This document shows, one piece after another, positions 55,381-64,000 of a stretch of 64,000 nt of DNA. Position numbers and translations under genes: made by a program. Within the stretch, counting starts at the first letter, position 1. Every line of letters begins with the position of its first letter. The stretch spans positions 199,939,260 through 200,003,259 of the forward strand of contig CM035414.1 in NCBI GenBank assembly GCA_020310875.1, written 5' to 3'. The notes under the pieces were generated by a model. The model saw only the letters and a list, made by a program, of their open reading frames with translations. It made no database searches and had not been told where the DNA came from. Origin of the DNA: Ceratopteris richardii (lineage: Eukaryota; Streptophyta; Polypodiopsida; Polypodiales; Pteridaceae).

Positions 55381-56505
55381 AGTGACTCTATGGTAAAATT
55401 TTAAAGGATGAAGACTTTCCCTCAAGCGATAACAGTGGCGAGATGCAAGAGCTTGGAGTAGGAAGCACTAGATTCTGCACTCATTGGAGATAACTTATAT
55501 AGACAAGGAAGAGATGGACACCTAATAGTGTGTGTCTACAAGAGTGAATATTTCAAGATTTTAGAAACTCCTCACCAAGGAGTGGCAAGAGGACACTTTG
55601 GGGTAGACTAGGTGATTAAAGCAATTCTATTTGTAGGTCTTTGGTGGCCAACCCTCCACATGGATGCTCATACTTATATGAAGTGGTGTGACATTTGTCA
55701 ACAAACACTATATCCAATACGTAAGGACATGATGCCACTGAGACCCATGATGGGAGGACATTCATTCTCCAAGTGGGGCATAGACTTTGTTGGTCCTATT
55801 AACCCCCAACTAAGAGTTCAGATGCTGAGTATATTATTGTTACCATAGATTGACTAACCAAATGGGTAGAAGTAAAAGCCACTAGGAAGAAGGATGCACA
55901 AAATACTGCCAAGTTTCTCTTACAAGATATGGTTTTCCAATAGAATTGGTCAACGGCCGCGGTACCCATTTCTTGAATGAGATCATTCAATCATTGTTGA
56001 AATAATGCATGGTCATTCACAAGAAGTCGGCCCCATACCACCCAAAGGCCAATGGACAAGCCAAAAGCATTGTGCTAACAAAGTTGGTGAATAATAAAAA
56101 TTCTGATTGGGACAAATAGTTAGATCATGCTATTTGGGCATACTGGTGGCATAGACAATTGTACTCAAGGCCAAACCCTTTTAGATGGTGTTTGGTCAGA
56201 ATGCAGTGTTGCCACTAGACTTCTTGCTACCTATTTTAACAATGGAAAAATAGCATCAATGGAAAGGACAAGAAGTCTCCTCTAGAATTTTCCATTTACA
56301 AAGACCAGGAGAAACTTGATTGAGAGCAGTAGCTAGGATCTACATAGATAAGAGGAGACAAAAGGCTTATTTTGAAACACACATAAAAGAACAATGATAA
56401 TGAATAGAATCTCAACCAGTGGGCTTGTCCAATTAGCCACTCTAGAAGTGACAAAATAGTGAGTTACATTAGTGGATGTAGAGTGAAATTATATTAAGAA
56501 CCTCT
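55381..56505 (+). pseudogene. Ty3/gypsy integrase, segmental copy B
   Basis: Same order as copy A. The zinc region reads HQGVARGHFG...HMDAHTYMKWCDICQQ (about 55575-55705) and the first catalytic region keeps the Asp: FSKWGIDFVGP (about 55765-55797). The second block is NGRGTHFLNEI (Asp replaced), then YHPKANGQAK. A stop cuts TID-LTKWVEVKATRK near 55848. Compared with A, about 60 bp is lost in the C-terminal part near 56390. Confidence 0.82.
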
Positions 56506-56611
56506 AAACAATGAAATGCTGAGTTTACTCAACATTGCAAAGAAGTGCAAAGAAGAAGAGAAATGAATATGAGAAGAAGTTCAGGCAAAAGCCTCAGAAC
56601 ACATCCCACAT

Positions 56612-56911
56612 ATGAAGTTGAGAAGACATGGAGGAGATCAAATGAGGAAAGATTTGTATGAGGCTCTAAGATACCACATGGCCATGTGCCAAATAATGAG
56701 GGGAACCCATGATAGGATACTAGATAGATGTCCTTTTCTAACCTTAGAAGTAGGACAATGCAAGAATGAGATGACTATAAAAGCCTTGATTGACTCAGAC
56801 ACGACCACTAGTATAGTTAGATTCTCTCATTATCAAGATTTGCAATTAACTATCAATCCTATAGAAGTGGAAACCTCTATCAAGATTGGGAGGAGTGGAA
56901 ACCCAAGCTAG
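56612..56911 (+). pseudogene. Aspartic-protease-like segment (copy B)
   Basis: 99 codons, same length as in copy A, still open. The putative active site is LIDSDTTTSIV against LIDSSTGTSVV in A. It ends at the same GRSGNPS junction with copia sequence. Confidence 0.5.
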
Positions 56912-57110
56912 CACGAAAACCTATTTCTCATGATAGAACAAAGCATATTGAGTTGCATTATCATTTCATCAAGGAAAAGTATTAGCAGGTGATATTGATC
57001 TTGTTTATGTGAGGACAAATGAGCAAGTTGTTGATATTTCCACTATAGCACTTGGAGCTGTGAAGTTGAAGAAGTTTCAAAAGATGCTTGGATTATAGGA
57101 CATGGGGGAG
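56912..57110 (+). pseudogene. Copia family C RNase H tail (copy B)
   Basis: Matches 38565-38771 and the family C 3' end. A 14-bp deletion removes part of the sequence just before the polypurine tract (gacatgggggag). Confidence 0.82.
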
Positions 57111-57543
57111 TGTTGACATAGCAAGCTCAACATGTGATGATCAAGGATGACACGTATCAGTTCTCATTTCTCTGACATGTATATTGGTCACGCCAATATA
57201 TGTTAGGGATACTTCATTGAGCTTTACTAGATTCATCTACCAAGAGTGATGGCACATTTGTTTCTTGCCAGATCACTCATTCAGGGACATTAGGATTTTC
57301 CTTATGTACTATTCTTTATATGTTGCACTAGTTGTATTGTTGTTTTTAAGTGATTCTTGTGTATTCCTTTTTTATAATAGAAGAAGAAGAAGAAGAAGAA
57401 GAAGAAGAAGAAGAAGAAGAAGAAGAAGAAGAAGAAGAAGAAGAAGAAGAAGATCATTCTTCTTTGTCGTAATCTATGTATGTGCTCCTCTTTGATTGTG
57501 AGAATTTGTGTGTGAGCTCTCTTCCGTATCTCCTTCCTCATGT
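57111..57543 (+). repeat. Family C LTR with (GAA)n (copy B)
   Basis: TGTTGACAT to about CTCATGTGA. GAA tract of about 24 units at 57380-57452. Both strands are open across the tract (poly-Arg, poly-Phe), which is not coding. Confidence 0.85.
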
Positions 57544-58010
57544 GAATCATAGATTTATAGGATCTTCCAACACATGAACCTTATCATACACACCTTAGTA
57601 TTAAGAAAGAGATGAGTGAGAGATAGAGAGAGAATAGACAAGATATTAGAAGTGTATGGTAAGCTAGGATGGTCACCTATGCTAACATATGTTCCAATGT
57701 CAATTACAACATGTGAATATGATACAAATTGACAATATTTGAATCTAGGCAAAAATAGGAACTAGATACAAGAAATTGTGTGCCTAAGAGGTATGAAGAA
57801 TGTGTGTGTGAGAATATGGAGAATGTGAACAATTTAGAACTGTTTTATAGCAAACCTTAATTCTGATTAACCTAAATCTAAAACTAGTGAAGAAATAAGT
57901 AAGGAAAAAATTAGACTTGTTACTCACAATAACTCAAAAATTAAGATGATGGTTGGCTGATATGAACTCATCCAGATACTCCTGATGTAGAGTACACCTC
58001 CTTCACGTGT
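57544..58010 (-). repeat. LTR of a minus-strand element (copy B)
   Basis: Matches 39275-39757 ('aatcatagatttataggatcttcca' onwards). Homology with copy A ends at 'gaacactcc', near 58010, where Copia-2 begins in A. Confidence 0.6.
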
Positions 58011-58913
58011 GTAAGAACACTCCAAGTAAAGGACCTCCTTGATCTCCTACTTAGCCTTGCATTGAGCTTGTGCTAGAGCTTGAGAAGATACTATACTATG
58101 AGTCAAAATTGTTCTTATATGGCTTTGATGATGCCCATGATGAGATCTTCTAAAAGATATGCAAACACTACTAAAATCTTGCGTAATCAAAAGCATGGCA
58201 ATTTGCCACAAGAAAATCAGCAAAAAAAAAGCCAAAAAGACTCTAAGCAATTTCTTTGCATTGCACCAAGTTCATGCCACCGGGATTCAAATCTTGGTGG
58301 GTATGTTACAAGTTTTTCCTCTTATACCAAGTAACCCACATGCTTTTAATGTAGAAATTCTACTAAAGACTACATAATATGTTGTAATCATTTGAAGATT
58401 TTTGTACTTATCTTGACATTATTTCCAACATACATTGAACAAATATGCATACCTTTGTAATAGTTTTGACATAACCAATCTTCTCCAGATTATACTTTGT
58501 GTCATCCCCTATTTGAACTTCATGTCTATGCTTTGGATTTTTTCTTAACTGGGAGACACCCAGATGTCGGAGTCTCTTCGATGATGCAAGTGGAAGACTT
58601 ACCCAGCCTCGCCATAGGAGATGTATGATAGTTGTTCATAGGTGCTCGATAAGGCTAGTTGGCTTCTATTGGGTAACTGATTATATGTAGTGGAGTCAGT
58701 GATTCACTATGCAAGAAAACATGTCAGTACTCATAATTTTATGATATTTTGACATTGGTCATATGCTCATTTTGCAGAGGATACTCTGGCAAAATTTTTC
58801 CAGATTTTTGGTTTTGTCAACTATATAGTGGTTCATTTACTCATTGATACACATATTTGTTGGTGTTCGGACTCTTCTAGCTCCATTATCATTCTATTCA
58901 GTTCTCTACCATC
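58011..58913. other. Unassigned; leader region of element H
   Basis: No recognised gene. 58080-58377 holds two short frames. It should contain the 5' LTR and leader of element H, but I cannot identify an LTR boundary or a convincing primer site. Confidence 0.35.
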
Positions 58914-59780
58914 ATGGCATCAGAGGTCTCAGGCACATCCGTTGGATCAGGGTCTAGTGCTAGTGTTCAGAGGAGGAGCTATAACTTGCAGGGCAAAGAA
59001 CATTTTGAGATCCAAAAATTTGAGGGCACAAACTTTGCTCTATGGAAGAATCAGATTAAAGATGTGTTGATTCAAAGGAGGCAATGGAAGCCAATAAATG
59101 GAATTTCAAAGAAGCCTACTGACATGGATGAAGATGATTGGGATGAGTTAGATGAAATGGCCAGGTCTACCATTCGCTTGCACCTAGAAGATAATGTTTA
59201 CTTTATAGTATTAGACTATGAAAGTGCAGAGGATCTTTGGAAGAAGTTATGGAATACATATGAGACGGCATCAAATAAAGTCTATCTGATGAGAAAATTA
59301 TATGACCTTCGTATGAAGGACACAAATAGTGTTGCTGTTCATCTGAATGAGTTTGATGCTATATTCTCTCAGTTAGAGGCTCAGAAAATGGATATGGATA
59401 ATGAAATGAAAGCAGTATTGTTGTTATGCACCTTGCCATCATCATTTGATACATTTTGCAGAGCTGTTAGCAATAGTGCACATCGTGGTAAACTCCTCTA
59501 TGATGACATATGTGGAGCACTCTTGAGTGAGGAGATTCGTAGAAAATCTATGGTTGGCACTCAGAGTGGAGATGCATATAATGTTCGTGATTCTTACTAA
59601 GGAAAGAATCAACAACGTGGTAGGAGCAAGAACAAGGAAAAGAATGGTCAACAGAATAAGAGCAGAAGTAAATCAAGGAAGAGGGATATCGAATGCCATT
59701 ATTGTCATAAGAAAGGACATATGAAGAAAGACTGTTATGCATTAAAGAATGCTAAAGGTAAAGGATAGAATGTTGATGGG
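58914..59780 (+). pseudogene. Copia element H gag
   Basis: 228 open codons from MASEVSGTSVGSGSSASVQ with gag features: FEIQKFEGTNFALWKNQIKD, SAEDLWKKLWNTYE, LPSSFDTFCRAV. TAA at 59598 replaces a probable Gln, after which the frame continues into a basic region (RSKNKEKNGQQNKSRSKSRK) and the zinc knuckle CHYCHKKGHMKKDC (about 59695-59738), then a stop at 59768. Of a different copia lineage from Copia-1, Copia-2 and D. Confidence 0.87.
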
Positions 59781-60803
59781 CATGTTAAACAGTTACCTGC
59801 ACCATCTACTTCGACTGTGAAGATTGAAGAAATTAATGCTATTTCTGATGATGCTGATGTGTTGACACTTGATAGTACTATGCCAGGATTTAATGGCTGA
59901 TTCTCTTTCCCACACCTAGCTGCTAGATTCTGCTGCTTCTTTCCATGTGACACCACATAGAGAATGGTTCTCTAATTATGCAACAAAGTCTCTTGGTACC
60001 GTGAGACTTGGTGACTCTTAACAATGTGATGTTGTGGGGATTGGAGATGTGGTTCTGCAATTCAATGCTTCATTGATGGTTCAAAATTTACTATGCATAA
60101 TATATGCCATGTACCTCAGTTATCACACAATTTGATGTCAATTGGTCAACTTGATGACCTTGGTTACAAGGTGGTCTTCTATGCTCAGTCCTTTTGCATA
60201 TCAAAGGGCAATATGGTTATTGCAAAAGGAAGCAGAGTTGGCTTACTTTATCCTTTATTTGTATCACAGAAAGAACACTTCTTAGCTGTTACTGAACAAC
60301 CTATGGCTAGTATTTGGCATGGTCGTTTGGGCCATATATCGCGTAGTGGAATGGAAAATCTTTCTCGTTCTGGCTACTTACCTGTGTTATCTTTCTCTGA
60401 TTTTTCATTTTTTGAGCATTGTCAATATGGAAAGCAAACCAGAAATGTGCATAGAACACACATTGAATCTTCAATTCAACCTTTAGATCTCGTTCATACA
60501 GATGTGTGTGGTCCTATGCCCACTAGGTCCTTAGGTGGTTCTCTTTACTTTGTCACTTTCATAGATGATGCTACTAGAAGAGTTTGGGTATATCCTATCA
60601 AATCGAAGGATGAGGTATTTCCTACTTTCAGAAAATGGCTTGTTTCAGTTGAGACTGAAAAAGAAACTAATCTTAAGGCTTTACATTCAAATAATGGGGG
60701 TGAGTATAGCTCACATGAATTCAGCCTTTTTTGTCAGTCTAGAGGGACTCGTAGAGAGTTTACTGCTCCTTATACCCTTGTACAGAATGGTGTAGCTAAG
60801 AGG
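59781..60803 (+). pseudogene. Copia element H protease and integrase, cut by a family C LTR
   Basis: The protease site reads LLDSAASFHVTPH with D-S-A-A at 59926-59937 where D-S-G-A is usual, and a stop follows in LGDS at about 60018. From 60093 the frame is open: HNLMSIGQLDDLGY, integrase zinc region WHGRLGHISR...CQYGKQ (about 60315-60440; first Cys region degraded), Asp in HTDVCGP (about 60493), FIDDATRR, NNGGEYSS and LVQNGVAKR (about 60780-60803), where the LTR begins. The catalytic Glu codon appears as Lys, and RT and RNase H lie beyond the insertion, outside the window if they survive. Confidence 0.88.
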
Positions 60804-61183
60804 TGTCACGAGGAAGGAGATAAGGAAGAGAGCTCACACACACACTCTCACTCTCAAGGAGAAGCACACACACAGATTGAGGTAGGAAGAATGATCTTCT
60901 TCTTCTTCTTCTTCTATTACATAAAAGGAATGTACAAGAATGACCTAAAAACAAGAATACAACAAGTGCAATATATAAAGACCAGTACATAAGGAAAAAC
61001 CTAATGTCCGCGAATGAGTGAGCTGGAAAGAAACAAATGTGCCATCACTCTCGGTAGATAAATCTAATAAAGCTCAATGAAGTATCCCTGACATATATTG
61101 GTGTGACCACTATACATGTCAGAGAAATAAATACTCGTACGTGTCATCCTGGATTATCACATGTTGAGCTTGATATCTCAACA
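60804..61183 (-). repeat. Family C 3' LTR (minus-strand element)
   Basis: 380 bp; on the minus strand TGTTGAGATATC...CTCGTGACA. It contains TTC/GAA tract of about six units (60894-60915) at the place where copies A and B have 24-27 units, and a TATATA near 60970. The five bases before it (AGAGG, 60799-60803) should recur beyond the right end of the window if the target duplication is intact. Confidence 0.9.
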
Positions 61184-63184
61184 CTCCCCCTCAAGCTCAA
61201 CGCCATATCCTGTAATCCAAGCATCTTTTGAAACTTCAGCTCTAAGTGCTTTGGTGAAAATATCAGCAACTTGCTCATTTGTTCTTACATAAACAAGATC
61301 AATATCACCTGCTAATACCTTCTCTTTGATGAAGTGATAATGTACCTTGATATGCTTTGTTCTAGCATGGAAAACAGGGTTCCGTGCTAACTGTATGTTG
61401 CTAAGATTATCACAATAGATAGTGATAGGCTTTTGCACTTCCACACCTAAATCTGCAAGTAACATCTCCAGCCATGATGCCTCACATGCTGCCATTGCAG
61501 CACCTCTATACTCATCCTCTGTACTCGACAAAGCAACAATGGGTTGCTTCTTGCTGCTCCATGTAATAGCTGCACCTCCAAGTGAGAAAAGAAAGCCACT
61601 AGTAGATCTTCTATCTGGAGTACTACCAGCCCAATCTGCATCGGTGTATCCATGAACCTGCAACTCCGCACCAGCTTCATAAAACAATGCATAATCCAAA
61701 GTAGCACTCACATAACGTAGAGTGCGCCTTAGAGCATCCAAATGTGGCTTCCTGGGAACCTGCATAAACTGACTTTCATGTCCAACAGTATAACTTAGAT
61801 CAGGCCTTGTAATTGTGAGATATATAAGACTTCCCACAATTTTCCTGTACATAGTAGCATTTTCCAATGCTTCACCTGATGTAGTATCCAATTTCAAATT
61901 CTGATCTAATGGCATAGAAATTGGCTTACAATCAGCCATACCATACTTTTGCAGCATATTCAAGGCATATTGCCTTTGCGACATCCATATACCTGTTTCT
62001 GTATGTATAAACTCAATGCCCAAGAAATAGCGCATCACACCAAGATCTTTCATGTCGAATTCCTGCATAAAAAGTTTCTTTACCTCTTTGATGCTTTCTT
62101 CATTATCACCACCTACAATCAGGTCAGCAACATAAATAGCCACAATAGTGATGCCATCATTAGCCTTCCTTGCATATAGTGAGTGATCTGCATCACACAT
62201 AGAGAACCCAATGCTGGTTAAGTAATCAACAATCCTTGCATGCCATGCACGAGGGGCTTGCTTCAGCCCATACAAAGCCTTTTGCAACCTGCAAACATAT
62301 TCTGGATGCTTTGAATCTTCATATCCTTGTGGCTGGTCCATATATACTTCTTCCTGTAACTCACCATGTAGGAAAGCATTCTTCACATCCATCTGATGCA
62401 AAGTCCATCCTTTTGCTGTAGCTAATGCAACAAGATTTCTGACAGTAGACATTTTAGCTACAAGGCTAAATGTTTCCTCATAATCAATGCCATATGTATG
62501 TGCATAACCTTTAGCTACCAATCGTGCTTTATACCTGCTTATGCTACCATCATCATTATGCTTTACCTTGTAAACCCATTTGCAGCCTATGGATTTCTTT
62601 CCTTGTGGCAATGGAACCAGCTTCCATGTATCATTTTTATAAAGTGCAGCCATCTCCTCATCCATAGCTTTTTCCCTATCTGCATTACCAATTGCATCTT
62701 CAAAACAAGAAGGTTCAACATCTTGTATTACCTTTGTCATGTAGGCACAATGGCGAGCCATGTAACTATCATATGTCAATCGTTGCACTGAATTACGCAT
62801 CCTCCCAAATCTTCTTGGTCCTGGGTCACTTCTTCTTGTATCATCTGCATGTGCCCTTCTTACTCTTGGAGTCTTCACAGAGGGAAATCCAAGTTCCTCA
62901 TCAATACTCTTTTCTGAACCACTTGAATCTCCATCAACGTCTTCAAAACCTGCACCTGTTTTACTACCAGTAGAAAGCTTTTCTTTACCTTTCTTGGATG
63001 TATTTGATGAATTTGCTGGACTGAAATTTCCACGCAATCTTCCACTCCATGGATTTGAGTTGGAACTATTGCTTGGTGATGCATCCGGTCCACTCAAAAC
63101 TTGAGATTCTGCACTAGATTTTTCAGCATTTTCTCTCTCATTTGGTTCAAAATTCAGTCCTTCTTTGGCATTTGCATAGAAGTT
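61178..63184 (-). pseudogene. Copia family C reverse transcriptase and RNase H (639 open codons)
   Basis: Open on the minus strand from 63097 (first Met; the frame continues to about 63184) to 61178. Contents: Ser/Asn-rich linker, ARHCAYMTKVIQDVEP, KWVYKVKHN, DYEETFSLVAKM, MDVKNAFLHGEL, KALYGLKQAPRAW, IYVADLIVGG (62123-62134; YVAD replaces YVDD), TRPDLSYTVG, YTDADWAG, SSTEDEYRG, YCDNLSN, ARTKHIKVHYHFIKEKVL, VADIFTKAL. The polypurine tract encodes ELEGE, and the last codon and stop (TGT TGA) are the first six bases of the LTR. The loss of a catalytic Asp should inactivate RT. Confidence 0.93.
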
Positions 63185-64000
63185 GACATTTCATCAAATA
63201 CCACATCTCTGCTCACCTTCACCTGTCGTGTGAGTGGATTATAACATTTGTACCCCTTTTGCTCAAGGGAATATCCAATGAAGACACATTTTTCTGCTTT
63301 CGGATCAAGCTTCGTCCTCAACTCATCTGGAACATGTACATATGCAATACAGCCAAAAACTTTTAGATGTGATAAGTTTGGCTTTTTACCTGTAAACTTC
63401 TCTTCAGGTGTAACTTGATGTACAACAGCAGTCAGAGTTCTGTTCATGATGTCTACAATAGTATGCACAACTTCTACCCAATAACAATGAGGCATATTCT
63501 TCTCAGCCATCAAGGCTCTTGCTATTTTTGCAATATGTCTATTTTTGCATTCAGCAACACCATTCTGTTGTGGTGTGTACCTGCATGAAAACTGACACCG
63601 AATTCCATGATTTTTTGGAAAACTGTTGAACTCATTTGACATGTATTCACCTCCTCCATCAGATCTTAATGTTTGAATGTACTTCCTTGTCTGCTTTTCC
63701 ACCATAGCTTTAAAATTCTGGAAGTGAGTGAACACCTCGCTCTTCTCTTTCATGAAATATACCCATACTTTGCGTGTATGATCATCAATGAAAGTAACAT
63801 AAAACCTGCAACCACCCATAGATGTGGTCTTTGCTGGACCCCAAACATCTGTATGTACTACTTCTAGTACATTCTCACTAACATGCTTGTCATGTGGAAA
63901 TGATGCTCTTGACTGTTTACCAAATTGACATGCTGCACATACCTTTTGCATTTCTGCAACTTTGAAATTTGGTAGTCCATGGACAATCTCCTTTGACTAC
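63154..64000 (-). pseudogene. Copia family C integrase (runs off the window)
   Basis: 265 codons open from 63951, preceded in the same frame to the window end by a GLPNF-like block. CAACQFGKQ is the end of the zinc region (about 63920-63945). Asp in HTDVWGP (about 63835-63860), FIDDHTRKVW, SDGGGEYMSNEF, NGVAECKNR with catalytic Glu (about 63540-63565), and the C-terminal FGCIAYVHVP...KCVFIGYSLEQKGY. A missing base near 63184, where the copy at about 10388 has one more G, shifts the frame before the RT linker. The upstream gag and 5' LTR lie outside the window. Confidence 0.93.

Noticed and set aside
58262..58310. CCACCGGGATTCAAATCTTGGTGG resembling a tRNA T-arm
   Set aside because: The arms pair only through G-T wobbles, no A-box is found at proper spacing, and there is no tail or duplication.
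58914..58930. TGGCATCAGAG after an ACCATCA-like end, resembling an LTR end plus primer-binding site
   Set aside because: These bases are the start codon region of the element H gag (MASE). A primer site overlapping the gag start with no leader would be abnormal, and no LTR partner is visible.

Overview
This window is AT-rich plant nuclear DNA built almost entirely of retroelements. I found no intact host gene, no rRNA and no canonical tRNA gene. A land-plant origin is suggested by Ty1/copia elements whose primer-binding sites match initiator tRNA-Met, by Ty3/gypsy and L1-type LINE pol remnants, by a tRNA-derived SINE, and by scattered TTTAGGG-type telomere-like motifs. The density and nesting of elements suggest a large, repeat-rich genome. 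The species cannot be named from this sequence.

Layout, left to right. 1-645: 3' end of a copia element (family C, + strand). 646-2400: decayed gag-like frame (-). 2.6-9.2 kb: low-complexity DNA (hairpin repeats, a T-rich tract, CT and TA microsatellites, telomere-like motifs). 8.4-14.4 kb: broken minus-strand copia pieces, one of them a mosaic of two families. 15.6-24.3 kb: a minus-strand copia RNase H (element E) split by a complete plus-strand copia element D (15847-20991, target-site duplication ACACA), followed by a minus-strand gypsy pol. 24.3-26.8 kb: LTR-like and unassigned DNA. 26826-27162: a SINE with a (TTA)n tail and 8-bp flanking duplication. 27.5-31.0 kb: a LINE lacking its reverse-transcriptase core. 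31.3-34.6 kb: small coding relics, hairpins and a tRNA-like segment.

The right half is organised around a segmental duplication. Copy A (about 35.5-39.76 kb) and copy B (46.2-46.83 plus 54.54-58.01 kb) share, in order: an unidentified minus-strand relic, a 278-bp tandem repeat, a gypsy integrase, an aspartic-protease-like segment, a copia family C 3' end with a GAA-rich LTR, and a second LTR. Copia-2 (39763-45929) lies between the copies. Copy B is interrupted by a solo LTR (46831-54539, duplication GTATT), itself interrupted by a complete copia element, Copia-1 (47350-53894, duplication CCGTT). Copy A keeps the empty site of the solo LTR. Finally, copia element H (+, 58.9-60.8 kb) is cut inside its integrase by the LTR of a nearly intact minus-strand family C element that runs off the right edge.

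The elements do not form a cooperating pathway; they are independent parasites in different stages of decay. Each autonomous element originally encoded gag, protease, integrase, reverse transcriptase and RNase H for its own copy-and-paste cycle. All visible copies have stops, frameshifts or catalytic-residue losses. Relative ages by hand comparison: Copia-1 LTR pair about 3% different, Copia-2 LTR pair about 6-7%, segmental copies A/B about 7-8%.
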